From CAZBDV01 sp964490765 (GTDB lineage Bacteria > Cloacimonadota > Cloacimonadia > Cloacimonadales > JAJBBL01): a DNA stretch of 64,000 nucleotides. The notes beneath the pieces are model-generated. The model had not been told where the DNA came from. It saw only the letters and a program-made list of their open reading frames with translations, and searched no databases. Numbering within the stretch: the stretch's first letter is position 1; every line of letters starts with the position of its first letter. The stretch lies in contig CAZBDV010000005.1 of assembly GCA_964490765.1 (NCBI GenBank), positions 1 to 64,000 of the forward strand. Reading direction: 5' to 3'. Below are positions 46,493 through 56,500 of this stretch, piece by piece. The translations under genes were made by a program, and so were the position numbers.

Positions 46493-46528
46493 AAAAACAA
46501 AAATGCCCGTCTAATTTGACGGGCATTT
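46493..46528 (-). terminator. Rho-independent terminator for the RHH gene
   Basis: AAATGCCCGTC (46501-46511) / GACGGGCATTT (46518-46528) with a six-base loop; on the minus strand it runs into TTGTTTTTGG. It closes the small regulator gene 19 bases after its stop. Confidence 0.92.
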
Positions 46529-46547
46529 CTTGATCAGAGTTTTATCC

Positions 46548-46763
46548 TTAGTCAATTTGGCTTTGAAGTTTCTTTAAAAGGGGTACATATTTCTTGATCA
46601 GATCATGTACTGCTTCTTTACCCAGTTCTTCAAGCTTCATTCTCTTGATAGCTGCAATGGTTTTGAACATTGCAACAGTATCTTCATCAAGCCTGAATGT
46701 CAAACGAACAGCTTTGGATTCATCAAACTCAGTATTAACTTTTCTTGGTCTACCTCTTGGCAT
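46548..46763 (-). CDS. Small ribbon-helix-helix protein with AT-hook-like N-terminus
   Basis: 71 residues with GAGAGGTGAGTT before the ATG and its own terminator. The N-terminus MPRGRPRK carries the core of an AT-hook (RGRP flanked by basic residues). Next is a ribbon-helix-helix pattern: the strand AVRLTFRLDED, helix A TVAMFKTIAAIKRM, the turn, then helix B LEELGKEAVHDLIKKYV. It is probably a dimeric DNA-binding regulator or nucleoid protein. No toxin gene adjoins it, so an antitoxin role is not supported. The upstream region is very AT-rich, a possible autoregulatory target. Confidence 0.78.
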   Translation of the reverse strand: MPRGRPRKVNTEFDESKAVRLTFRLDEDTVAMFKTIAAIKRMKLEELGKEAVHDLIKKYVPLLKKLQSQID

Positions 46764-47090
46764 AACTCACCTCTCGTTTTTTTATTCTCGGACTCTAAAA
46801 AAAAATCGGAGATAATAGTCAATAATTTTTTTTGCAAAGAGTTGCTAAATGCCGTTGCTTTCAAATAAAATAGTTGTAATATTGCTCCTGCTCCAGCTAA
46901 ATTACGACAATATAGCAGGTTATATTGCTCATTAATGTACTATTTCAGTTCAAAACACCTCTAGAATAGCATTCGGAGCGAAAAATATCTTTACAATATA
47001 AAGTCTAAATCACAGTGAAATTATTCGAGGATTATCCGTTTTATTGAGAGGGGCAAGAATCCCGAAATCGATAGTGCAATTGGAGAAAGA
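46764..47090. other. AT-rich intergenic region between divergent genes
   Basis: Separates the ribbon-helix-helix gene (-) from the small secreted-protein gene (+) and must hold both promoters. It is notably AT-rich, with A/T runs at 46790-46840. I see no clear hairpin, tRNA or open frame with a ribosome site. Candidate -10 elements are too common in such sequence to call. Confidence 0.4.
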
Positions 47091-47618
47091 ATGCTTATGA
47101 GTAGTGCTGGTAAGAATATGATGCTAACTCTTCTTCTATCATTAATCTGCTTACCATTACCGATCTCGGCACTGATTCATACAGATGAGCAGGGTGGCAA
47201 GGAGCGTGACATCTTCACAAAAAAGATGGAGATATTCATGAACGACAACTGGGAGTTACATTATGGTCAGTTCATCCGGAGCAGTAGTTTCTATTATACC
47301 GGAATGGTCTATCCTGATACAGTATCAAAGATATCGGCAAACAGTTCGAAAACCGGGACGAATGAGACACCAAAATGGGGTTCTCTGGCAAGGCCTTTGG
47401 GAAGAGTGCTCGATTTCCTCCCTTATGAAGATTACATCAGGATAGTCGATCAATACTATCTGAGTGACCTCACTCTCATGTCTTACAGGGATTGGCTAAA
47501 AATCGATGTTAACTTCAATGATCTGACACAGGGTAATTATTTTTTGAAATTCAACATTAATTTGATCCGTTCTATTAAACCAGTGAACAATAGAGTCAAT
47601 CAGGCCATAATCCCCTGA
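47091..47618 (+). CDS. Hypothetical exported protein upstream of uvrB
   Basis: 175 residues; GGAG lies shortly before the first ATG, and a second ATG two codons in is equally possible. A signal peptide is evident (MMLTLLLSLICLPLPISA). The mature protein is polar with many aromatic residues (NDNWELHYGQFIRSSSFYY), then PLGRVLDFLPYEDYIRIVDQYY and a strand-rich C-terminus. No cysteine pattern or enzyme motif is present. uvrB starts 25 bases after its stop, so the two are probably cotranscribed, which is an odd pairing. I do not recognise a family. Confidence 0.6.
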   Translation: MLMSSAGKNMMLTLLLSLICLPLPISALIHTDEQGGKERDIFTKKMEIFMNDNWELHYGQFIRSSSFYYTGMVYPDTVSKISANSSKTGTNETPKWGSLARPLGRVLDFLPYEDYIRIVDQYYLSDLTLMSYRDWLKIDVNFNDLTQGNYFLKFNINLIRSIKPVNNRVNQAIIP

Positions 47619-47643
47619 AAAGTATATCGAGGGTTCAGTAATT

Positions 47644-49647
47644 ATGAGCGAATTCAGGTTAGTATCGAACTACCAGCCCACGGGTGATCAACCTCAGGCT
47701 ATAAACGAGTTGACTGAAGGCATCAGGGAGAAGAAGAAGTTTCAGGTCTTGCTTGGGGTAACGGGTTCAGGCAAAACATTTACCATAGCTAATATCATAG
47801 CTGCAGTGAACAAGCCGACACTGATCATCTCACATAACAAGACACTGGCTGCCCAGCTTTATGGAGAATTCAGGCAGCTCTTTCCTGACAATGCTGTGGA
47901 ATATTTTATCAGTTACTATGACTATTATCAGCCGGAAGCATATGTGCCGATGAAAGACCTTTATATCGAAAAGGATACCGATATTAATGAACAGATAGAC
48001 AGATTAAGGCTCAGAGCAACAATGTCATTAATGGAAAGACGTGACACTGTTATCGTGGCGAGTGTTTCCTGTATATATGGCCTGGGAATTCCACAAGACT
48101 ATAAAAAGGGGTTGATCCATCTCCGCACAGGTGAAATTATTGAAAGGCAGGAGCTTCTGGAAAAGCTGATTGCTATCCATTACGGCAGGAATGATATCGG
48201 ATTTGAACGTGGTTGTTTCAGGGTTCTGGGTGATGTAGTCGAAATCTATCCAGCTTATATGGAACACTCAGTTCGCATTGAATTTTTCGATAACCTTATC
48301 GAGAAGATCTCGAGAATAAATCCAATAGATAATAAAGTACTGGAAGTTGTGGACGAATACTCAGTATATCCCGCCAAGCATTTCATAACAACAGAGGCGA
48401 AACTTGAGAGAGCCATAGAATCTATAGAAAAAGAGCTCGAGGAGCAGGTCCGTTATTTCAACAGCCAGAACAAGCTCGTTGAAGCACAGAGAATAGAGCA
48501 GCGGACTCTGTATGATATCGATATGTTAAAAGAGTTGAAATACTGCTCCGGAATAGAGAATTACTCCCGACATCTCAGTGGAGTTCCAGCCGGTTCTCCA
48601 CCATTCTGCCTGATGAACTACTTCCCTGACGACTATCTGATAATAATTGACGAATCTCATGCTACCTTGCCACAGATCAATGCCATGTATGGTGGCGATC
48701 TCTCAAGAAAGAGAAACCTTGTAGAATATGGCTTTCGTCTCCCTTCTGCCTATGATAACAGGCCTTTGACCTTTCAGGAATTCGAAGAGAGAATCAATCA
48801 GGCTATCTTTGTCTCTGCTACCCCTGGTGATTATGAACTCGAGAAAACGAAAGGGGTCTTTGTGGAGCAGGTTATCAGGCCAACAGGACTGCCCGATCCG
48901 GAGATAGAGATACGACCTCTAGCAACCCAGGTAGATGACCTTCTGGAAGAGATAAGGATCAGGACAGATGAGAAGGGGGAGTTAAGGGGGAAGATACTGG
49001 TAACTACATTAACGAAGAGGATGGCAGAAGACCTGACTGACTATCTGACAGAGGCAGGAGTCAGGGTAAGATATCTACACAGTGAAGTAGAAACACTCAA
49101 ACGTGCAAAATTGATCAGAGAACTCCGGTTGGGTGAATACGATGTTCTGGTAGGTATTAATCTCCTCCGGGAAGGCCTGGACCTGCCGGAAGTATCTCTT
49201 GTGGCAATCTTCGATGCCGATAAAACCGGTTTTCTCAGATCTACCAGATCTCTGATTCAGACATCAGGGAGAGCAGCGAGAAATATCAGCGGAAAAGTGA
49301 TTTTTTATGCCGACAATGTAACCCCTGCAATCAGAGAAGCCATAAGTGAAACTAACCGGAGAAGGGATAAACAGCTCGCGTATAATAGAGAACATAATAT
49401 AACTCCAGTTTCTATTATGAAGAGTGTGGATGAGATAATGGAATCTACTTCTGTTGCCGAAGGATATAGGGAGTATGAGCCGAAGCAAAAGAAGTCTGAT
49501 TTCGAAAAGTATCTAAAGCTGGAATCAAAGGAAGAGATTATCGAACTACTGAAAAAAGAGATGAAAATTGCGGCAGAGCAATTGAGATTTGAAGATGCAG
49601 CTGAAATCAGAGATCGATTAATGGAACTCGAATCACTTACCCCATAA
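47644..49647 (+). CDS. uvrB: Excinuclease ABC subunit B
   Basis: The damage-verifying helicase-like subunit of nucleotide excision repair. The 667-residue product has family length and motifs: Walker A GVTGSGKTFTIAN, the beta-hairpin region YYDYYQPEAYVP, helicase motif II IIDESHATLPQ, VSATPGDYE, GINLLREGLDLPEVSLV, QTSGRAARN and the C-terminal UVR motif (EMKIAAEQLRFEDAAEIRD), which contacts UvrC. A GAGG site lies ten bases before the ATG. No SOS box is obvious. It converges with the DUF89 operon. Confidence 0.98.
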   Translation: MSEFRLVSNYQPTGDQPQAINELTEGIREKKKFQVLLGVTGSGKTFTIANIIAAVNKPTLIISHNKTLAAQLYGEFRQLFPDNAVEYFISYYDYYQPEAYVPMKDLYIEKDTDINEQIDRLRLRATMSLMERRDTVIVASVSCIYGLGIPQDYKKGLIHLRTGEIIERQELLEKLIAIHYGRNDIGFERGCFRVLGDVVEIYPAYMEHSVRIEFFDNLIEKISRINPIDNKVLEVVDEYSVYPAKHFITTEAKLERAIESIEKELEEQVRYFNSQNKLVEAQRIEQRTLYDIDMLKELKYCSGIENYSRHLSGVPAGSPPFCLMNYFPDDYLIIIDESHATLPQINAMYGGDLSRKRNLVEYGFRLPSAYDNRPLTFQEFEERINQAIFVSATPGDYELEKTKGVFVEQVIRPTGLPDPEIEIRPLATQVDDLLEEIRIRTDEKGELRGKILVTTLTKRMAEDLTDYLTEAGVRVRYLHSEVETLKRAKLIRELRLGEYDVLVGINLLREGLDLPEVSLVAIFDADKTGFLRSTRSLIQTSGRAARNISGKVIFYADNVTPAIREAISETNRRRDKQLAYNREHNITPVSIMKSVDEIMESTSVAEGYREYEPKQKKSDFEKYLKLESKEEIIELLKKEMKIAAEQLRFEDAAEIRDRLMELESLTP

Positions 49648-49722
49648 ACTCGTGATTTTGAGGTATCCCTGAATGAACTTTATTGTGAAAACTTCTGAGC
49701 AAAACCAAACCATTCCTGCAGT

Positions 49723-50592
49723 TTACTGATCGAATTTAATTATAGTATCCATCTCCTTCACTTGCAGTTCTCCTGCAATTATCGGGCATTTAGCCATCAA
49801 CAGAAAACATATTCCTGAATAATTACTCAACCCTTCGAAATTACCCTGACCCTTGGATACTACCAGCTCGTGGCCTCTAATCCATTGCCTGACTTCTTCA
49901 TCCCGCCGCTTCGGGCCCGTTTCCACGTCTCCATCACCCAGTTGTTGAAATACCAGATTGGGGAGTTTGTCGATACCAACCTCCCTCGCATCTGATAACA
50001 TTGCATCATTGATTACCGGAACTCCTTTAACAACAAAAGTAATCTTACTGAATGAACTCTTTCGCAAAGCGATCAACTCCTCAATCAAGATTTTATCAAA
50101 TACGATTTCTCCTGCATTATCGGCAAAATAGAGGAGACTTTTGGCCTTGAGCCCTTTCTCGTATAATCGGTCAAAATGGTTAATACCCGGCTTTTGCCTC
50201 AATACTTCTAACAGAGTCTTTTCCAGATCTATTTTTATCTGGGGTCCAAAATCTATTATATTACCGGCTATAGCTATCTTTACCGCAGTATATAATTTTT
50301 CTTCATCATTAGCGATCTCCTGAACTTTTTTCTTCAAATGAGGATAGAACTCCAGTGCTTCCCGGTTACTCTCCTTCTTGATCTCATAATATGGATCATC
50401 AATCCCTGTCTCCTGCCGGATAAGTCTATAGATATCCTGAGAAAGTTCGTCGGGTGAAATATCCCATTTTCTTTGAGATAGCAGATTCATAACCTTTCTT
50501 AAAATTTCTGACCTTCTCTTCTCATCCAAATCTCTGGTAGCAAATAACGCCTGTCGCTGAAAACAGGGGATACAGTCCAGATACAGCTTCAT
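49723..50592 (-). CDS. DUF89 (ARMT1-like) metal-dependent phosphatase
   Basis: 289 residues of the DUF89 family, damage-control phosphatases that hydrolyse harmful or overflow phosphometabolites. The start MKLYLDCIPCFQRQAL has the CxxC of the bacterial/archaeal subfamily. The metal site is YFADNAGEIVFDKILIEEL, followed by VKGVPVINDAMLSDA and SKGQGNFEGLSN, all typical. It is the last gene of a four-gene minus-strand operon (gap of 50 bases to yggS). The true substrate is unknown; the PLP-handling and MBL neighbours hint at cofactor or phosphosugar housekeeping. Confidence 0.9.
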   Translation of the reverse strand: MKLYLDCIPCFQRQALFATRDLDEKRRSEILRKVMNLLSQRKWDISPDELSQDIYRLIRQETGIDDPYYEIKKESNREALEFYPHLKKKVQEIANDEEKLYTAVKIAIAGNIIDFGPQIKIDLEKTLLEVLRQKPGINHFDRLYEKGLKAKSLLYFADNAGEIVFDKILIEELIALRKSSFSKITFVVKGVPVINDAMLSDAREVGIDKLPNLVFQQLGDGDVETGPKRRDEEVRQWIRGHELVVSKGQGNFEGLSNYSGICFLLMAKCPIIAGELQVKEMDTIIKFDQ

Positions 50593-50642
50593 TATTCATC
50601 TCCTTTTTCATTTCTCATTTTCTCCCTCTGCAAGATTCCAGT

Positions 50643-51308
50643 TCAAATCTCATTCTCGAATATCCTGGTCCCTATCCTGACTATATTTGCCCCTTCCTCC
50701 AAGGCGATGCGATACGAATTTGTCATCCCCATGGAGAGATGCTTCATCTCCACATTCGGAATGTTTAGCTTCCTTATTTGTTCGAATATCCTCCTTGTCT
50801 CGATGAAAAATGGTCTTGACTCTTCAGGATTCCCGAATCTGGGGCCCATAGTCATTAAACCACTGACTTTTATATTATTCAGATACGCCATCTGACGTAT
50901 CAGTTCCTCGGCTGTTTCCGATATTACTCCAGATTTCTGGGATTCTCGTCCGCTGTTTATCTCAACCAGCACTGGCATTACCTTCCCGATCTTCCTGCAT
51001 CTCCGGTTTAACTCTTCAGCCAGTGGTAGTGAATCAATCGTTTCTATCATATCAAATATCTCCAGTACCCTTTGCCTCATCAGGTCGTGCTTCTGTTTGA
51101 CAGGGATACCTATAAAATGCCATTTTACGCTATTCCCTAAAGCTGAATGAACATGCTTGGCTTCCTTGATGTAATTCTCTCCGATAATCCTTACACCGGC
51201 ATCGATTGCTTTCTGAATCTCTTCAGCATTTCTTCCTTTAGCTGCTGCTACTAAGTCTACTCCCTCAGGCAATTCATCCAATATTCTTCTGACATTTTTC
51301 TCAATCAT
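50643..51308 (-). CDS. yggS: YggS-family PLP homeostasis protein
   Basis: Cytoplasmic PLP-binding protein with alanine-racemase-like TIM barrel fold and no known catalysis; it keeps free PLP in balance. I choose the ATG at 51308, with AGGAG six bases upstream. The 221-residue product has the PLP lysine in VAAAKGRNAEEI, IGENYIKEAK, WHFIGIPVKQK, VLVEINSGRESQKSGV, GLMTMGPR, HLSMGMTNSYRIALEEGANIVRIG in parts, and RIF near the end. The common WHFIGxLQxNK motif is altered to IPVKQK, a departure worth noting. Confidence 0.92.
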   Translation of the reverse strand: MIEKNVRRILDELPEGVDLVAAAKGRNAEEIQKAIDAGVRIIGENYIKEAKHVHSALGNSVKWHFIGIPVKQKHDLMRQRVLEIFDMIETIDSLPLAEELNRRCRKIGKVMPVLVEINSGRESQKSGVISETAEELIRQMAYLNNIKVSGLMTMGPRFGNPEESRPFFIETRRIFEQIRKLNIPNVEMKHLSMGMTNSYRIALEEGANIVRIGTRIFENEI

Positions 51309-51336
51309 GTTAGCTCCTATATGCAATACTTATATA

Positions 51337-52479
51337 TTATAAATCTCCTTTGATCTGTCCGTCGGGAAGCATATTGTCTGGATGATACTCCCCTTTCTCC
51401 TCCAGCTGAAAACGTTTACAGTTCTTATTACCAACCAGACAGTAATTCTCGATCCAGTAACGTTCCAGTTTTCCACTCTCTGTGTATCTTCTTATTGGAC
51501 AAGAGTAATACCATCTACAGGGCTTGATTTTGCCCCGTTCTATCAATACGTTCCATCCCTGGAGTCTGTAGTTACAAAAATCAGTTTTCTCCTCTATAAA
51601 TTCATCATCTTCACCCGCCCTTACTGGTAGCCATCGATAGAGTTCCTTGCGCCAAGCTTCCAGATAGATCGGCTCTCTTCCCATGTATTCTGCTGCTGAA
51701 AGAATCCTGTTATCAAATTCCTTCTTCAATGATTCCAGCCATCTTATACCCTCTTCCGACCTCAATAGATGATGATCGATTATCAACTCAGCAACACTGT
51801 CGGCCAATCTCCGGGCATTTTGCAGGGCACTTTGACGTAAACCCAGATGTGAAGGTTGAGTATAATGGTATAATGGTGGTCCTGAAACAAGGACTCTGTC
51901 GGGTTTCCAACTTAAAATCTTATCGATTGTCCCAGAATCAATGAGTTGAATATCCGATGCATGTACAAAAGTCTCTCCAGCTTCCGATATTCTGCTCATC
52001 ATCACGAAGTTATCTGCTCTGTCTGGTGGGCCGTGTGTAACCGGAAAGGAAAATGCTCCAAATTCGATTTCTCTCCCTTCTGCATTAATCACTTCGCATC
52101 CTGTAGCTTCAGCGATATCGTTTCTCCTCCGCTGCTGAACAACAGAAGAACGTTCCAAACCCCTTGCCAGGATCCGGCAGTTTTTCAGGCTACTCTTAAC
52201 CACATCCAGACTTAATTGATAAGGATTGGCATTAAGCAGAGGACAATGGTCACCATCGAAATGGCTGATGATAACATCGTCAACCATCTGTAACTCTCGT
52301 ACTATTTGCTGTTTTATCTCCGAACCTATGGCTATCTGAAAGGGATGAGGTAGAAATCCATAACGTGACCAGCCCAATGCTATCCCTGGATCGATGAATA
52401 TCTTTCTCTGCCGTAATTCAACAATACAGGCAAGCCCCCTGACACCCAGAGACTCTGCCCCTAAAATTCTGATTTTCAT
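51337..52479 (-). CDS. COG2248/UPF0282-like metallo-hydrolase with Cys-rich C-terminal domain
   Basis: 380 residues. The N-terminal ~300 residues resemble the mainly archaeal UPF0282 branch of the metallo-beta-lactamase superfamily: ILGAESLGVRGLACIVEL, IDPGIALGWSRYGFLPHP, the metal site SHFDGDHCPL, FPVTHGPPDRADNFVMM, VHASDIQ and IIDHHLLRS. The last ~70 residues form a separate domain with five or six cysteines (CRWYYSCPIRRY, YCLVGNKNCKRF) ending in EKGEYHPDNMLPDG, which could hold zinc or an iron-sulfur cluster. It overlaps the upstream MBL gene by four bases. Substrate is unknown. Confidence 0.78.
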   Translation of the reverse strand: MKIRILGAESLGVRGLACIVELRQRKIFIDPGIALGWSRYGFLPHPFQIAIGSEIKQQIVRELQMVDDVIISHFDGDHCPLLNANPYQLSLDVVKSSLKNCRILARGLERSSVVQQRRRNDIAEATGCEVINAEGREIEFGAFSFPVTHGPPDRADNFVMMSRISEAGETFVHASDIQLIDSGTIDKILSWKPDRVLVSGPPLYHYTQPSHLGLRQSALQNARRLADSVAELIIDHHLLRSEEGIRWLESLKKEFDNRILSAAEYMGREPIYLEAWRKELYRWLPVRAGEDDEFIEEKTDFCNYRLQGWNVLIERGKIKPCRWYYSCPIRRYTESGKLERYWIENYCLVGNKNCKRFQLEEKGEYHPDNMLPDGQIKGDL

Positions 52480-53114
52480 GCTATCTCAATCACCTGACCC
52501 GCTCCCCCTTCAATATACCTGTCCGGATAAAGGGACCTTATCTCATCCCTGTATTGCGTGCAGTGGGTTGCACAGATTAGCTGGAAAACATTTAAGCTCT
52601 CGGGCCTGTTTCCATGTAAACCCCCTATTATACCGTAAACTTCTCCGAATTGCGAACTTGCTTCAATGATAACCTCCATGGCGGGATGGGAACAACCTGC
52701 CACAATAACTATCCCTCTTTCCGTCTTTACACAGAGCGACTGCTCTATACCCTCAAGTTCACCTGTTGTATAGAGTCCCTCATATAGCCTGTCGGAATGT
52801 TCTATCTCTATTACCTCCTGAGCCTTCCTTACTCCCCGCAAAGAACGGGGTATCCAGATACTGACATCGCTTTTCAAATCGAGGATGGTAGATAGTCCAC
52901 CAATATGATCGAAATGAGCATGTGATATGAAGATGTCATCAATTCCCTGCGGATCTATTTTCAATTTTTCCATGTTCTCTAATAGAATGTATCCACTACC
53001 ACCCGTATCAAACAGAATCTTCCTGCTCCAGGCTTCTACCAGTGCGGCAAAACCCCAGTCATCAGTCAAATCCTTCCTGTAAGAAGTATTGTCATAAATA
53101 ATGGTAACTCTCAT
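52476..53114 (-). CDS. COG1237-like metallo-beta-lactamase-fold protein
   Basis: 212 residues, first gene of the four-gene operon, with an A/G-rich site before its ATG. The MBL metal motif is ISHAHFDHIGGL. WGFAALVEAWSRKILFDTGG lies before it, and VIVAGCSHPAMEVIIEA and IIGGLHGN after it. This order fits the COG1237 family, named for an archaeal dihydropterin-ribofuranosyl-aminobenzene-phosphate synthase, but bacterial members are mostly uncharacterised and methanopterin synthesis is not implied. The TGA/ATG overlap with the next gene points to coupling. Confidence 0.82.
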   Translation of the reverse strand: MRVTIIYDNTSYRKDLTDDWGFAALVEAWSRKILFDTGGSGYILLENMEKLKIDPQGIDDIFISHAHFDHIGGLSTILDLKSDVSIWIPRSLRGVRKAQEVIEIEHSDRLYEGLYTTGELEGIEQSLCVKTERGIVIVAGCSHPAMEVIIEASSQFGEVYGIIGGLHGNRPESLNVFQLICATHCTQYRDEIRSLYPDRYIEGGAGQVIEIA

Positions 53115-53537
53115 AATCTCCCCCGGATAAATTACCTGGCAAAGTTATTATCGGCTTCAAGATCGAATAAATGTGGCTGAATTATCAGCTTTCTATTTTT
53201 CCTACTAATATGATAGGAATTCAAATAATTACTGTCAATGTTTATCCTGTTGTTGGGAATATTTTCTCTCTGTTCGGCAGATTATGTCTATACACAAAGA
53301 TATATACAGACCTGCATATATAAAACTACGTCAGTTAGACAGACAAATGTTAGTTGACAAAACAGCCAGTTCTATCATATTAACATTAAGGGAGAGATTT
53401 AGGTCTCTATGGTTGAAGGATGAGAGAAAACGTGATTTTTATTTTTTTGATTGATTAAGTTACATTCAATCATAGTTCAATATTCTTCACCGCGTTCAGA
53501 AAGTAAATACAACTGGGTAACATGATAAGGAGGTATC
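53115..53537. other. Intergenic region between divergent genes
   Basis: Holds the start regions of the MBL operon (-) and the beta-helix gene (+). It is AT-rich and has no convincing open frame, tRNA or strong hairpin. The last 20 bases carry the AAGGAGG ribosome site of the beta-helix gene. Candidate promoters cannot be chosen with confidence. Confidence 0.4.
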
Positions 53538-56500
53538 ATGAAGTACTTGGTGATAGTTTTTATATTTAGTCTCCTTAGTACTAATCTTCTGGCTCAGAAC
53601 TATATTATCAGTCAGGACGGTTCTGGGGATTTTACTGGTTTTTCTGATGCTATCCTGTATCTTTATACAGAAGGTATTGATCAAGCAGTATCAATACAGG
53701 TATTACCGGGAATCTATTATGAGCAGTTATTGTTCAATGGTATGATTCCGGGAGCCTCTGCAACGAATACAATAACCTTTATTGGGTCTGAAGATAACTC
53801 ACAGGATACAGCACTGCAATTTGTTCCGACGAGTAGTGAAGAGAGGTATGTCATTCGTTTTATAGGAACTAGCCATTTAAGATTTGATAATCTGACCATA
53901 GAAGCGACTGACACTGCAAACTGGGGGTGGCCTATACATATAATGGATAACTGTCAGGATATCAAAATCATTAACTGCCGGATCATTACTTCCTCCTTAT
54001 CGATAACCGCAAATCACATTGGCATTGTAGTCTCTGGCAGCAACACATATTATACGACAGGAGCAGAAAATGTAGATAATATCCTGATAGAGGATAATAC
54101 CATTACCGGTGGTTTTGCTGGCATCACTTTTCGGGGCTTGAATACCAGCTTGGTATCAAATTTGATGATTGTTAACAATCATATTCTTCAGAGCCATAAC
54201 TGTGGTATCTCAGGCAGGCAGGTATCGTTTCCAATCATCAAGAACAATAACCTGGAAATCGGGACATCATGGTCATACAGTCAGGGGATAAGCCTGGAAT
54301 ATGTATTTAACGGTCTTGTGTTATCCTACAACAGAATTGTCAATGCAGGGAAAACCGGATTATATTTCGATAACGTGAACGGTTCTGCGGAGTATTATTG
54401 TATGATCTACAATAATATGATCGGTGGAGGATATCGTTCAACATCTGGTTATTCACAGGGTATCAATCTGAATAACTCACATTTCATCGCTATTATTTAT
54501 AACAGTATCAATGTCGATATCGGTTCCGGTTATGCAATATACTCACAAAGCAACGTTAGTAACCTGAAAATATTGAACAATTCCTTTGCTTATACAGGGC
54601 AACATACCGGTTATGCAGCCTACTATACATCGCCGGCAAGTTTGCTCGAAAATGATTACAATAACTATTATGTTGGAAATAGTACCAGGTTTATCTATTA
54701 TGGTGAAGAGCTTATTGATTTGCTTCCACTGCAAGATGACGGCCATGATCGTAATTCCTTTATTTCCAATCCTGATTATTATGATCCGACTGATCTCTAT
54801 GCTCAGGGCGCTTTCCTCTATCAGCGTGGTACTCCTGTAGCCGATATTGAAGATGACTATTTCGGTCTACTACGTCATCCGGAGACACCATGTATTGGTG
54901 CTAATGAATTTGATTACAATCCAGTATCCCCCCTCTCAGGTAATTATGTTATCAGTCAGGATGGAACAGGTGATTTTACTTGCTTTTCCTCCGCTCTCGA
55001 TAACCTTATGGCAGGTGGAATAAGCGGCACGGTGATCTTCAATGTTCAACCCGGAATATATGAAGAACAGATTCTCTTCGATAATGGAATATGGGGTAGC
55101 TCAGAAGCCAATATTGTTACTTTCAGAGGTCATGAAGATAGCAGAGATGCTGTAATATTAAGGTATACTCCTGTAGACAGTGAAGATAGACACGTAGTGA
55201 GATTTACCTGGACCAGACATGTCAAGATCGAGAATCTGACAATAGAAGTTCTTGATACATCCAGCTGGGGGTGGCCTGTCCATATCATGAGCGGTTGCAA
55301 GAATATCGAGATATCCAATTGCCAGATTATTACACATACTAATTCACCGTCAGTTGATTATAGTGGCATAGTCATTTCGGGTAGTAGAACAAACCACACT
55401 ACCGGAGCTTACACAATAGATGACATTAAAATAGAAAATAACACATTTAACGGTGGTTATGCAGGAATAACGGTTCACGGAACAGAAATTAGTTACGCTA
55501 CCGGAATCAATGTACAAGAAAATGAAATCTTAAACTCATACTATCAAGGAATTTATGTTGTTCGGGCTACTAATCCTATACTAACAGGTAATAATATTGT
55601 TATCCGTTCATCAGGAAGTATATCGAACAGTAGCGAAGGGATATCTTTGATACACGTAAACGAGGGAACAGAAGTGGCTTACAACAGGATAATCAATGCC
55701 GGAGCACGAGGCATCTATCTTGATGATGTTAACGGTTCTGTAGACAATTTAAACATGATCTATAATAACATGATCGGTGGAGGATATCGTACAACTGCCG
55801 GTAATTCAAGAGGGATAAATATCTCCAACTCTCAACACATCGGTCTTTATTACAATAGTATCAATCTCGATTCCGGTTCTGGTGCTGCATTTTATTCAAC
55901 CAGTAATGTAAGCAACTTGCGAGTTATTAACAACTCATTTACCTACTCAGGACTTCAAAATGGTTACGCTGCCTATTATGCATCACCGGCAAGTCTTAAT
56001 GAATGCGACCGCAATAACTACTATGTTGGAACCAGCACTAATTTCATATATTATGGAGAAGATATTATCGATCTGCTTCCATTACAGAACGACGGCAGAG
56101 ATCTGAATTCTTTTGTCTCTAATCCAGGTTACAATAGCCCAATTGATCTTTATGCTCAGAGTGGTTTTCTCTATCAAAAAGGGATTCCAATTCCCGGTAT
56201 TGAGGATGATTTTTACGAAGAACCACGGCATTCTGCAACCCCCTGCATCGGTGCAAACGAATTCGATTTTGAACCAATCTCTCCTCTTTCCGGGAATTAT
56301 GTGATTGACCAATATGGCTCCGGTGATTTCCCCAGCTTTAATGATGCGCTATATCATCTTATGTCGGGAGGAGTAACAGGTCCAGTAATTGTCAATGTCT
56401 CTCCCGGTATCTATACTGAACAGATAAACTTTGATAACGGAATCTGGGGTAGCTCGGAGGACAATACTATTACTTTTAGAGGACCGGAAGATAGCAGAGA

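Noticed and set aside
46548..47618. Toxin-antitoxin pair made of the RHH protein and its divergent neighbour
   Set aside because: The neighbour is divergent, has a signal peptide and no toxin motif, and the RHH gene has its own terminator.
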